From the NCBI GenBank assembly GCA_947387485.1, contig CANDNT010000010.1, forward strand, positions 91,351-155,350: a stretch of DNA of 64,000 nucleotides. Reading direction: 5' to 3'. This stretch comes from Aquimarina rhabdastrellae (lineage in GTDB: Bacteria > Bacteroidota > Bacteroidia > Flavobacteriales > Flavobacteriaceae). Numbering within the stretch: the stretch's first letter is position 1; every line of letters begins with the position of its first letter. Below the pieces are notes generated by a model. The model was not told the origin of the DNA and ran no database searches. It saw nothing but the letters and a program-made list of their open reading frames with translations. Below are positions 56,222 to 64,000 of the stretch, one piece after another. Position numbers and translations under genes: made by a program.

Positions 56222-57109
56222 ATGCTTCTAGATCATTATATCGTGGGTTTTAAAAGGTATGCTTTATATGAGAAAGAGATTAATACGCGTACCGTCAAAG
56301 ATATTATTAGTATTACTCATAAACTTTTTGACTTTGCTGATACCGATAGTTTAAAAAAACTTGATACTGCGTTAATTCGGGAATTTCTCTATACACAAAA
56401 AGAAAAGCGTTTATGGAGTGCTCGAACTTTTAGAAATAATCGACAATATCTTAAAACGTTCTTTGAATATTGTAGAACACATGGCTTTATTGATGAAAAT
56501 CCTATTTCTAAAATTAATAAGCCTAAAATTCCAAAAGCATTACCTCGTTTTCTAACAAAAGAACAAGTTCATTCTATATTGTTTCATACCGAGTTTTTTG
56601 AGTGGAGATATCATATAGAAAAAACAAGAAATATAGCGATCATCGCTACCTTTGTTTTTACGGGTATGAGACTTAATGAATTAATCCATCTACGGATGGA
56701 AGATGTTAATTTAGAAACTAAAGAAATTATTATTCATTTTGGAAAAGGCCGCAAAGAAAGAATTGTACCTATTTACCCTAAATTAATGCCTATACTTCAA
56801 AAATATCTGACAGCTAAAAAATCTATAAAACAGCAATCGCCTTGGTTTTTCCAAAGCCTGCGTAAGCCCTCTAAAATTAGTAGTAAAACTATTCAAGGGT
56901 TCTGTAATAAAATAAGTAAAGCATCTGGTATTAAATTTAGCCCACACCCACTACGACATACGTTTGCTAGAAATGCTATTAATGCAGGTGTAGGGCTATA
57001 TATGGTCAAAGAAATGCTAGGACACTCTTCGGTTTCTACTACAGAAATATATCTATCTGTTTCTAAGAAAAATCTGAAAGAAGTTTTTTGTGGGGCAAAT
57101 CTACTATAG
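56222..57109 (+). CDS. Tyrosine recombinase (XerC/D-like)
   Basis: 295 residues from the ATG at 56222 (a TTG at 56204 adds six). An N-terminal SAM-like core-binding domain is followed by the catalytic domain with Arg I in FTGMRLNELIHL, HPLRHTF (H-x-x-R) and GHSSVSTTEIYL with the catalytic Tyr. It has all the active-site residues. It converges on the next recombinase, overlapping it by 47 bp. Confidence 0.9.
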   Translation: MLLDHYIVGFKRYALYEKEINTRTVKDIISITHKLFDFADTDSLKKLDTALIREFLYTQKEKRLWSARTFRNNRQYLKTFFEYCRTHGFIDENPISKINKPKIPKALPRFLTKEQVHSILFHTEFFEWRYHIEKTRNIAIIATFVFTGMRLNELIHLRMEDVNLETKEIIIHFGKGRKERIVPIYPKLMPILQKYLTAKKSIKQQSPWFFQSLRKPSKISSKTIQGFCNKISKASGIKFSPHPLRHTFARNAINAGVGLYMVKEMLGHSSVSTTEIYLSVSKKNLKEVFCGANLL

Positions 57110-57998
57110 ATCCTAATGGATGCTTATTGATTTGGTCTTTCAAATGCCTTGTTGTAATGGCTAAATATATAGTCGTTGTTTTAAGGTCACTATGCCCCAT
57201 CATATTTGATAACGCATATAAATCACAATTCCCTTCTAACATTAAAGTAGCAAAAGTATGACGTAATTTATGAGGATATACATTCATAGCTAAATCAGAT
57301 TTTAAACGATCAAAAATTCTACGAATAGTCATTGCACCAAGTTTATGATCTCTCCGTAATGAAGCAAAAAAATAAGGAGTTGTTTTCTTATTTTTCATTC
57401 TTGCCTTTAAGTACTCTTCTAAAATTACCATCAATTTTGCGTTTAATGGGATTAAACGATCTTTACCTCCTTTTCCGCATTCTATTCGAAGTACTTTATC
57501 TCTTATTCTTACATCTGATAATTTCAGATTAAGAAGTTCTGATTTTCTAATACCTGTATAAAGAAACATCGCTATAATTGCTCTACAGCGGATTCTATTA
57601 AAAGCATATCGAAAGGGCGCTATATATGTCCAATCTAATACTCGCATCGCATCTTCTTTCTCTAATGCTTTGGGCAATTTTTTATGTAGCTTAGGCATTG
57701 GGATTTCTCGAATAGGATTCTCTGTAAGATATCCTTCTTGTACACAATATTCTAAAAAGCTTTGTAAAGCTTGAATGTTATTTCGAGTTGTAGAAGGTTT
57801 CCAATTCTTCTTGATTCTTCTATCCATAATATATTGTTCAACCAAAGGCTTATTTATTTCATGGATATCCTCTAACTGAAGTTTTTCAACAAACTGTTTA
57901 ATATTATAAAATTCTCCTTTAATGGTATTAGGAGAGTGTCCTTTAAAAGTAATACAAAAATTACTGTATTGATGGTGTAATCGAATGATAGAGTTCAT
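57063..57998 (-). CDS. Second tyrosine recombinase, convergent
   Basis: 311 residues with the same architecture: YTGIRKSELLNL (Arg I), HKLRHTFATLM (H-x-x-R) and GHSDLKTTTIYL. It is a paralogue of the neighbour (shared patterns NPI-x-x-x-x-P-K, PH-x-LRHTFA). An inverted repeat lies at its start (57997-58007 with 58033-58043). Together they may catalyse inversion or integration of a smaller nested element. Confidence 0.9.
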   Translation of the reverse strand: MNSIIRLHHQYSNFCITFKGHSPNTIKGEFYNIKQFVEKLQLEDIHEINKPLVEQYIMDRRIKKNWKPSTTRNNIQALQSFLEYCVQEGYLTENPIREIPMPKLHKKLPKALEKEDAMRVLDWTYIAPFRYAFNRIRCRAIIAMFLYTGIRKSELLNLKLSDVRIRDKVLRIECGKGGKDRLIPLNAKLMVILEEYLKARMKNKKTTPYFFASLRRDHKLGAMTIRRIFDRLKSDLAMNVYPHKLRHTFATLMLEGNCDLYALSNMMGHSDLKTTTIYLAITTRHLKDQINKHPLGSIVDLPHKKLLSDFS

Positions 57999-58043
57999 TA
58001 TTTCAAAGTAAGGAAGGGTAAAGCCTGACGAATTTGAAATAAT
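57997..58043. repeat. Inverted repeat at the start of the minus-strand recombinase
   Basis: ATTATTTCAAA (57997-58007) and TTTGAAATAAT (58033-58043), spaced by 25 nt. It mirrors the repeat ahead of the other recombinase. Confidence 0.55.
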
Positions 58044-58313
58044 TTTTACCTATCAAGGTATTTTGTTATCGCTTTCTAGCAAAGATATAAAAGGGTGTTA
58101 GTTTTGAACAGTGTCTTATCTGTCGGAACCACAACCCGGTGCTCTAACCAACTGAGCTAATCCCGCCGTGTTTTTTTAAGGTTTTTTCCCTTAATAATGA
58201 GCTTTGTCTAATAATTATGGAATGATTGGATTCAGAAAACAAGTAATTATACGTATAGGAAAGCCATAATCGTTTTTCTAGTTTTAACACAAACTATAAA
58301 CCATTAAATAAAC
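57999..58313. other. Gene-free stretch with tRNA fragment
   Basis: 315 bp with the inverted repeat and the tRNA-His fragment noted separately; no other gene is seen. Confidence 0.5.
58121..58168 (-). pseudogene. 5' fragment of tRNA-His (GUG)
   Basis: On the minus strand from 58168: acceptor 5' strand GGCGGGA, D-arm GCTCAGTTGGTTAGAGC, then anticodon arm CCGGG-TTGTGGT-TCCG. The tRNA-like sequence ends at the anticodon stem and no T-arm follows, so the gene is truncated. The breakpoint in the anticodon stem fits a recombinase crossover site. Confidence 0.75.
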
Positions 58314-59036
58314 ATGAAATCATTTTTCAATCTTACAATTATCATTCTTCTTTTTACAGGATGCTATTCAGCTCGTAATACTGCTAAAGTCAGAACAGGT
58401 GTAAATGCTGCCTATATTGCCCCTAAGGGTTTTAACTTAAATCAATCTAGTAACCATGAAAATGGTAAAATCAAAGATGCTCAATCAAAAGTTAATTTAT
58501 CTAGTGGTGCTTATTTTTTTGATGGAAGCATGAGAATGGGTGTTTCAAATGTTATTTTGAAACAAAATGATACCAGTCAATATGAAGTTAAATATCTAGC
58601 AGAAGAACAACCAGATGTAGCTCGTGAATTTGTAAAAACTCTAACAGCTAAAGCTAATGCCGATATAAAGAAAGGCTCTGCTCCAGCTGTACAAGCAGAA
58701 GCTCAACTCATGACATCTTTAACTAGTAATATTCAAAAGCTAACTGAAAAATCTGCTTCATTAAATTTATCTAGAAGTATTTTATATAGATTAAATGAAA
58801 GTTATTATAATGGGGTTGATGAAGATAAAATCGAGTTATTTAAAGATATAGCTAATAAACTTATTGATTTACAAAAAAATGAGTTCGAATCTACCATGAT
58901 AGTTGATAAGAAAAAACTCTTTACAGAATTTAACATTACATTAAAAAAACTAGATAGCCTGAAATTTAATAAATCAGAAATATTTAAACTAGTTCAAACT
59001 CTCACCAAGGATCATACTAAACCTATCAATAACTAA
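58314..59036 (+). CDS. Lipoprotein of unknown function
   Basis: 240 residues. Signal peptide with lipobox ILLFTGC (Cys near 17). The mature part is helical and polar, with no motif. It lies between the recombinases and the integrase and converges on the integrase gene. Function unknown. Confidence 0.6.
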   Translation: MKSFFNLTIIILLFTGCYSARNTAKVRTGVNAAYIAPKGFNLNQSSNHENGKIKDAQSKVNLSSGAYFFDGSMRMGVSNVILKQNDTSQYEVKYLAEEQPDVAREFVKTLTAKANADIKKGSAPAVQAEAQLMTSLTSNIQKLTEKSASLNLSRSILYRLNESYYNGVDEDKIELFKDIANKLIDLQKNEFESTMIVDKKKLFTEFNITLKKLDSLKFNKSEIFKLVQTLTKDHTKPINN

Positions 59037-59096
59037 TAACATATTATCAAACAAAAAGCTTAAGGAGATATTTAATTAATATTTTCCTTAAGTTTT

Positions 59097-60392
59097 TTAC
59101 ATTGCTATAGACTGCGTTACTGCATCTTTTTTGCTGGACTCAAAACTATCTAAATAGATTTGTGTGGTATCAATTGAATCATGCCCTAGCATCTCTGAAA
59201 TATAGGCTATATCTACCCCTGAATGCTTTAATCCTGTAGCAAAAGAATGGCGTAATACATAAGTAGTGATATTTCCCTTCACACCACTTTTCTTTGCAAT
59301 TTTATTTAGATTATCGTTAAAAACTTTCAATTGACTATCGTATAAGGTCGATTCCTTTTTTCCTTGTCCTAAGACTTCTTTTTTCAAGATTGGAAAGATA
59401 AGTTCGTTCTTCTTCTGAATTCTATCTCCTATGTAATATTGTAGTATCTCTTTTGATTTTCCTGCTATAACAACATCAAAATTCTTATGATTCTTTGCTC
59501 TACGATATTTAATGCGTTCATAATTCCCTACTATCTGACCAATTTTTAAATAGGCTAGATCTTTAAAGTTAATTCCATTGGTATTAAACATAAACACCGC
59601 TTGCTGTTGGGTATGCCACATACTACTTTCGTAATCTAAGTGGACTCCAAATATCTTACGAATTGATTCTAAATCAATAGCTCTTTTTTCTGTTTCTTGG
59701 GGTGTTCCAACTACAAAATATGCAAAACCATAATTCCCTTCTCTTGGTACTTTTCTCGCTTTGATTCCTTTATTAATGACAGCCCTTAATCCTCTTAAGT
59801 ATGCATTATACGAAGTATCTTTCATTGGTCTATTCATCATTCGTATCTTCCAAGCTTCTAATACGTCTCCAGTGATTTCTGCAAAAGTTACTTCTTTCGT
59901 AAAATCTGTATAATTTAGAAAAGCACTCATAGCTTGTTTGTATGATTTGGCTCTTCCAAAGAGTTTATTTTTTTCACAATAGGCTATCAATTCTTTTCCG
60001 TATTCAAATAGTTTTACCGTTTTGATTCCATGATTTACATGTATTCCTTGTTGCTGCTTCTCTTTGTCTCGCTTTTTGCTTTTTTCTTCTAATAATCCTG
60101 ACGCTATAAAATCTCTCAATTGACGACAACTCCATGTCCGTATTTCGTTTTCATAATCTTTGAGGATATTACCCGCCGTTACCTTGATTTCATTTAACTC
60201 ATGGTTAACTCTTTTATAGTTTGGAAACTTGCTGTTTAATTTATCTTTTGTCCAAGCTTCAATTTTTGCATACTTTTTTAGGTTAATTGGCAAATGACTG
60301 CCTCCATGTTCAACTTTCATTTTTATAGGATACGTCCCATCTTTTCGCTGATTATTTTTCTTTTTATCTAAGATAATTGTTATTGTTGCCAT
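59097..60392 (-). CDS. Island integrase (tyrosine recombinase, IntDOT-like)
   Basis: 431 residues from the ATG at 60392; an upstream frame to 60491 would run through the arm site and is not preferred. It has an N-terminal arm-binding domain (TITIILDKKKNNQRKDGTYPIKMKV), a SAM-like core-binding domain and a catalytic domain with LRHSFATGLKHSG (H-x-x-R) and GHDSIDTTQIYLD with the Tyr. Arg I is replaced: NTNGINFKDLAYLK has Asn where most have Arg, as IntDOT also lacks this Arg. It ends the element and probably catalyses integration into tRNA-Arg. Confidence 0.88.
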   Translation of the reverse strand: MATITIILDKKKNNQRKDGTYPIKMKVEHGGSHLPINLKKYAKIEAWTKDKLNSKFPNYKRVNHELNEIKVTAGNILKDYENEIRTWSCRQLRDFIASGLLEEKSKKRDKEKQQQGIHVNHGIKTVKLFEYGKELIAYCEKNKLFGRAKSYKQAMSAFLNYTDFTKEVTFAEITGDVLEAWKIRMMNRPMKDTSYNAYLRGLRAVINKGIKARKVPREGNYGFAYFVVGTPQETEKRAIDLESIRKIFGVHLDYESSMWHTQQQAVFMFNTNGINFKDLAYLKIGQIVGNYERIKYRRAKNHKNFDVVIAGKSKEILQYYIGDRIQKKNELIFPILKKEVLGQGKKESTLYDSQLKVFNDNLNKIAKKSGVKGNITTYVLRHSFATGLKHSGVDIAYISEMLGHDSIDTTQIYLDSFESSKKDAVTQSIAM

Positions 60393-60401
60393 AGCTAAAA
60401 A

Positions 60402-60422
60402 TTGCCCGATTTTTGCCCGATT
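60402..60422 (+). repeat. Right candidate integrase arm-type site
   Basis: Identical to 21442-21462 (TGCCCGATT twice), located 10 nt upstream of the integrase start, so binding there could also repress the integrase gene. Confidence 0.6.
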
Positions 60423-60522
60423 CCTAAAGTTTCTCATGAATTCAAATAAATTCAAAATCAACACAAATCCTTTATTTACAGTACTTAACAAAGATACAAC
60501 TATATTTATTGAATCAAAAAAG

Positions 60523-60612
60523 TCTGCCTTCTAAGCAGACGGTCACAGGTTCGAATCCTGTCGCGATCACAAAGCAAAACCTACTGATATTCAGTAGGTT
60601 TCTTTGTTTTTA
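60523..60612 (+). repeat. attR: right copy of the 90-bp direct repeat
   Basis: Repeats the last 47 nt of tRNA-Arg and its terminator. The tRNA fragment (60523-60569) lacks the 5' half and is not functional. Mismatches to attL are at the terminator loop only (TGATTTCCAG against TGATATTCAG). Confidence 0.93.
60578..60612 (+). terminator. Terminator copy in attR
   Basis: AAACCTACTG/CAGTAGGTTT stem with CTTTGTTTTT tail. It is probably the original chromosomal terminator of the tRNA-Arg gene. Confidence 0.75.
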
Positions 60613-60933
60613 AAGCATTTCTAAATTATACTATTTTTATTAATTCCCCGAAAACTATCGATTTTCGTAATCTAAATAGTTTTATAAATCATATAACATT
60701 TAATATTGATTAGCATTCTATAAAATTATCATCCATTATAATGACTAAATACAAGTTTTATAAATAAACTTTAATACCTGTGTTTCATTTGAAAGAAGTC
60801 CTGTAAACGGCTAAATAATAGTAAATTTAAGTAACCACACTTTAATTCAAATACACTATGATTAACTTTTATGCATTTCAACTTGAATAGCTATTCTATT
60901 TTTTAATCGCTATACTTGATTATTGAAATAAAA
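60613..60933. other. Gene-free stretch right of the island
   Basis: About 320 bp of A/T-rich chromosomal DNA between attR and the porP terminator; no gene or motif seen. Confidence 0.5.
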
Positions 60934-60971
60934 AAACCTGCTATATTACTTTATTATAATATAACAGGTTT
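60934..60971 (-). terminator. Terminator after the PorP/SprF gene
   Basis: AAACCTGCTATATTA (60934-60948) pairs with TAATATAACAGGTTT (60957-60971) with one G-U position; on the minus strand it is followed by a run of T. Confidence 0.75.
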
Positions 60972-60996
60972 TACTACGCTAATGTATTACAGTCTA

Positions 60997-61953
60997 TTAA
61001 AAAAATCTAGGGGATAATATTCTTCCTGCTTTTTTGTAAAGTTCAAAGCGTAATACCGCCTCAAAACTCCCTGAATTAAATTCTGTTTTTCCTAATTCCG
61101 TTACTTCTCTATCATATGCCAATCCTAAGAAAAACTGGTTTGATATTTGAAAACCTCCTATAAAATTTACTGAAGCTCCCCATCTGTATGATGCTCCAAC
61201 TAAAAATCTATCATTAATTAAAAAGTTTGCTGATGTATCTAAATTTAGTGGTGCTCCTGATACTGCTTTTAATAATGCTGCTGGTTTAAATTTTAAATTA
61301 GGATTTATATCAAAAACATAGCCTGTCATCAAATAATAATTCACTCTCTCTTTGGCTATAAATGATGAAGAATCATTACTGTCTACGGTACTACTCTCAT
61401 CAAAATGTTCGTTTTCTAGTAAATTAGGAGCACTTATTCCTACATAAAACTTGTTTACATAATAATATGCTCCTAATCCTAATTGGGGGCTAAATTTGTT
61501 ATCTATATTTTCTTGAAAATTGGGGTCATTTATCTGAAATTGGGATAGCTTCTGAAAATTTACATCTAATAAATTCCCTCCTGCTTTTATTCCTAAGGCT
61601 AATTTCCCATTGACTGAAACTGGTATCGAATATGAAAAATCAACTCCGAATATAGTTTCATTTACTGGGCCTATCTTATCCTTGACAATAGACACTCCTA
61701 ATCCTATTTGTCGTTTTACTCCCACAGGTGTATTTATTGTTAAGGTTTGTGTTTCTGGTGCTCCATCTATTCCTAACCATTGACTACGGTGTAAAAGTGC
61801 CGCACTAAATACGCCTTTGGATCCTGCATATGCTGGATTGATACTTGTGGTATTATACATGTATTGTGTGTACTGTGCATCTTGCTGTGCAACGATTTCA
61901 CTTATTCCTAATAAGAGAATAGTACTTATGATTGTGATATATTGTTTTCTCAT
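60997..61953 (-). CDS. PorP/SprF family type IX secretion/gliding membrane protein
   Basis: 318 residues. Signal peptide ending GISEIVAQQ, then QDAQYTQYMYNTTSINPAYAGSKG, the hallmark start of the PorP/SprF family, and a barrel pattern to the C-terminal RFELYKKAGRILSPRFF. These outer-membrane proteins usually anchor the product of the adjacent CHU_C gene. Separated by 61 nt from that gene on the same strand, so co-transcribed. Confidence 0.9.
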   Translation of the reverse strand: MRKQYITIISTILLLGISEIVAQQDAQYTQYMYNTTSINPAYAGSKGVFSAALLHRSQWLGIDGAPETQTLTINTPVGVKRQIGLGVSIVKDKIGPVNETIFGVDFSYSIPVSVNGKLALGIKAGGNLLDVNFQKLSQFQINDPNFQENIDNKFSPQLGLGAYYYVNKFYVGISAPNLLENEHFDESSTVDSNDSSSFIAKERVNYYLMTGYVFDINPNLKFKPAALLKAVSGAPLNLDTSANFLINDRFLVGASYRWGASVNFIGGFQISNQFFLGLAYDREVTELGKTEFNSGSFEAVLRFELYKKAGRILSPRFF

Positions 61954-62014
61954 TTTTATTTCTTTTTAAAATCCCCATGAATCATGATCCATGGGGATCT
62001 ATCAACATAACTAT

Positions 62015-64000
62015 TTAATTAATGTATAAATAGCCAACTCTACTCTTATGCTCCCCGCTATTTAGAGCATATCTGAGTATGTAAAAATAAGTTCCTGTAG
62101 GTAGCTTTTTACTTCCTCTTAATGTGGCGTTTCCTTCTGATATTCCTTCAAAATAATTACCATTACGTCCATAATTTGAGGTCTCATAAACTTTAGCTCC
62201 CCATCTATTAAATATCTCTATGGTATTTTCTAAATTCTCTATACCTCGAATCATCAAGCGGTCGTTTATTCCATCTCCATTAGGTGATATTCCTGAGAAC
62301 ACTTCTATATCATCTTCTGCTTCTGGATTTCCATTATTAGGTTCTAAATAATCTGCGATTCCATCTCCATCTGTGTCAAATGCATCTTCTGGATTTCCAT
62401 CTTGATTTTCATCTGGATTCTCTTCGGCTGTTAAAAGTCCATCTCCATCGTCATCTACATCTTGAAAATCATGTACTGCATCTCCATCGGTATCTATCAC
62501 TATGTAATTCAATATTCCGTTATCATAATTCCCTACACTTTGAACTCCATTTGGTATTCCATCGTTACCTACAGCTCCTTGAATTACTCCATTACTAGAA
62601 ATAGTCATTGTTGTTACATTTGCTCCTGATTCGTATACGTCATAAATTCCATCTCCATCAGCATCTAAATCCAATCGATCTACAATTCCATCCCCATCAG
62701 TATCCAGATCGACATCTCCGTTTTCTTCCTCTTCGTCTGTTATCCCATCATTATCATCATCTAGATCCACTATATCTGGTATACCATCTGAATCACTATC
62801 AAGGGACATATCTATCGCAATCATTACAACATTAGTAAAGGCACTACATACGCTACCGTTAAGTGTACTCGTATCTATTCTTCTAAACCAGGTATCCTGA
62901 GTTACTATGCCACTATCATAGGTAACTAAAGTTGCTCCTGCTATATCTGAAAACCCTATTGTTGCACTTGTTGTACTTATCTGCCATTGATAGCTTATCG
63001 TTCCTCCTGCTATGGTTGGTGTTACTTCTGTAAATGCTGCAGGATCATCAACTATTAAAATGGTTTGATCTCCTGCAATTATTCCTGCTTGCAATTCATT
63101 AATAACTATATCATGGCTTACCATAATACTATTTCCAGCTTCATCGGTAACACTATAGGTTCTTGTAATTATTTCTGGATTTGAGTTTCCATTGCTTACA
63201 TCATTTACATGGGCTACTACTATATTTGCCACGGTACTACAATTATCTGATATATTGGTAATCAAACTTGTATCAGAATTAGGAATACTAGCTCCGCATG
63301 CTATAGTTATATCTACTGGATTACTAGCCGTTGGGTTGGTTGTATCATTTATAGTAATCGTTTGTATTACATTGATACTATTTCCTGCCTCGTCGGTTAC
63401 ACTATAAGTTCTGGTTATTACTTCTGGATTGGAGTTTCCATCGCTTACATCACTTACGTGCGCTACTGTTATGTTTGCTGCTGCCGAACAGTTATCTGCT
63501 TCGTCCGTTACTACAGTAATATCTACTGCTGGTACATCTGCTGAACATTCTACCGTTACATTCGCTGGATTACTAGCCGTTGGATCGGTTGTATCATTTA
63601 CAGTAATCGTCTGGGTTACATTGATACTGTTTCCTGCTTCATCGGTAACACTATACGTTCTTGTAATTACCTCTGGATTTGAGTTTCCATCGCTTACATC
63701 ACTTACGTGTGCTACTACAATGTTTGCTGCTGTACTACAGTTATCTGCTTCATCAGTTACTACACTAATATCTACTGCCGGTACATCTGCTGAACATTCT
63801 ACTGTTACATTCGCTGGATTACTTGCTGTTGGGTTGGTTGTATCATTTACTGTAATCGTCTGTGTTACATTGATACTGTTTCCTGCTTCGTCTGTTACAC
63901 TATACATTCTTGTAATTACTTCTGGATTGAAGTTTCCATCGCTTACATCACTTACATGTGCTACTACAATGTTTGCTGCTGTATTACAGTTATCTGCCTC
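62015..64000 (-). CDS. Giant HYR-repeat surface protein with CHU_C terminus (5' end outside window)
   Basis: At least 660 residues visible; the frame stays open to the right edge, so the true start lies outside. The part seen begins with near-identical 83-residue HYR units (TYSVTDEAGNSINVTQTITVNDTT, EADNCSTAANIVVAHVSD), continues with a linker and thrombospondin-3-like Asp-rich repeats (DSDGIPDIVDLDDDNDG, DTDGDGIVDRLDLDADGDG), and ends in a CHU_C domain (SPNGDGINDRLMIRGIENLENTIEIFNRWGAKVYE, PTGTYFYIL). It is probably exported by T9SS and held by the PorP/SprF protein. Confidence 0.9.
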   Translation of the reverse strand, partial: EADNCNTAANIVVAHVSDVSDGNFNPEVITRMYSVTDEAGNSINVTQTITVNDTTNPTASNPANVTVECSADVPAVDISVVTDEADNCSTAANIVVAHVSDVSDGNSNPEVITRTYSVTDEAGNSINVTQTITVNDTTDPTASNPANVTVECSADVPAVDITVVTDEADNCSAAANITVAHVSDVSDGNSNPEVITRTYSVTDEAGNSINVIQTITINDTTNPTASNPVDITIACGASIPNSDTSLITNISDNCSTVANIVVAHVNDVSNGNSNPEIITRTYSVTDEAGNSIMVSHDIVINELQAGIIAGDQTILIVDDPAAFTEVTPTIAGGTISYQWQISTTSATIGFSDIAGATLVTYDSGIVTQDTWFRRIDTSTLNGSVCSAFTNVVMIAIDMSLDSDSDGIPDIVDLDDDNDGITDEEEENGDVDLDTDGDGIVDRLDLDADGDGIYDVYESGANVTTMTISSNGVIQGAVGNDGIPNGVQSVGNYDNGILNYIVIDTDGDAVHDFQDVDDDGDGLLTAEENPDENQDGNPEDAFDTDGDGIADYLEPNNGNPEAEDDIEVFSGISPNGDGINDRLMIRGIENLENTIEIFNRWGAKVYETSNYGRNGNYFEGISEGNATLRGSKKLPTGTYFYILRYALNSGEHKSRVGYLYIN
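63158..64000 (-). repeat. HYR-unit tandem repeats in the CHU_C gene
   Basis: Period 249 bp (83 residues). The first two full units from the right are nearly identical at DNA level; the third toward the gene's 3' end is diverged. Such arrays vary by recombination. Confidence 0.8.

Larger units (their letters stand above)
21321..60522. mobile_element. 39.2-kb genomic island in tRNA-Arg(UCU)
   Basis: It is bounded by 90-bp direct repeats of the tRNA 3' end, with a tyrosine integrase as the last gene at the right end. It contains mobilisation genes (relaxase, coupling protein) but no recognisable mating channel. Cargo includes a conflict operon, an RHS toxin and a RiPP locus. It is best described as an integrative mobilisable element. 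Nested older pieces are suggested by a second pair of recombinases and a tRNA-His fragment at 56.2-58.2 kb. Confidence 0.9.

Noticed and set aside
58314..59036. Gene as an integrase accessory (excisionase)
   Set aside because: It has a lipoprotein signal and no DNA-binding motif.
21321..60522. Calling the island a self-transmissible ICE
   Set aside because: No VirB4, TraG-type channel set or pilus genes were found; only relaxase and coupling protein are supported.
63158..64000. CRISPR-like array
   Set aside because: The periodic repeats are 249 bp in-frame HYR units of a protein gene, not short repeats with spacers.

Overview
The window is AT-rich chromosomal DNA of a gliding, probably marine member of the Flavobacteriia (Bacteroidota). 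The evidence is a Bacteroidetes-type (subtype iii) type VI secretion cluster, heterodimeric methylmalonyl-CoA mutase, a PorP/SprF protein beside a CHU_C (gliding-motility C-terminal) protein, T9SS sorting tails, and a TTG-N19-TATATTTG promoter of the Bacteroidetes sigma-70 type before a tRNA operon. The genus cannot be fixed from the sequence.

Left chromosomal flank (1-21320). A minus-strand T6SS operon runs tssB-tssC-tssE-tssF-clpV(tssH)-tssG-like, and the last gene runs off the window. The DNA repair nuclease pair sbcD-sbcC follows, also on the minus strand. Then comes a plus-strand housekeeping run: anmK, udk, a DivIC/FtsB-like gene, mutA, a small exported protein and mutB. It converges on a minus-strand exported protein across a bidirectional terminator. 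A tRNA operon Ser(GCU)-Pro(UGG)-Arg(UCU) ends this flank.

Genomic island (about 21321-60522, 39.2 kb). The last 47 nt of tRNA-Arg plus its terminator (90 bp, two mismatches) are duplicated at 60523-60612. The element ends in an IntDOT-like tyrosine integrase at 59097-60392. Two copies of a TGCCCGATT double motif, one near each end, look like integrase arm sites. The cargo, left to right, is: (a) a four-gene ABC-three-component-like conflict operon (MBL-fold hydrolase, trypsin-like protease with a C-terminal domain, small middle component, SMC/Rad50-like ATPase); (b) a dead IS256-family transposase; (c) a membrane protein with a formylglycine-generating-enzyme (FGE/SUMF1) fold domain; (d) a mobilisation module (accessory DNA-binding proteins, relaxase, VirD4-like coupling protein, membrane proteins) without a recognisable type IV channel; (e) a tiny YD-repeat protein with a T9SS tail, and a 1696-residue RHS/YD polymorphic toxin with S-layer-like repeats, followed by a membrane-anchored candidate immunity protein; (f) a graspetide-type RiPP locus of the grasp-with-spasm kind; (g) a regulatory region with divergent small DNA-binding genes and many palindromes; (h) two convergent tyrosine recombinases beside a 5' tRNA-His fragment.

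Right chromosomal flank (60613-64000). A PorP/SprF-like type IX secretion/gliding protein lies downstream of a very large HYR-repeat protein with a CHU_C terminus; that gene enters from beyond the window.

The island behaves as a mobilisable element that would borrow a conjugation channel. It carries defence, inter-bacterial toxin and peptide-biosynthesis cargo. The most novel material is the four-gene protease/MBL ABC-3C operon, the RiPP locus with a SPASM protein lacking the radical-SAM cysteines, the RHS toxin with a possible colicin-M-like tip, and several unexplained palindromic elements.
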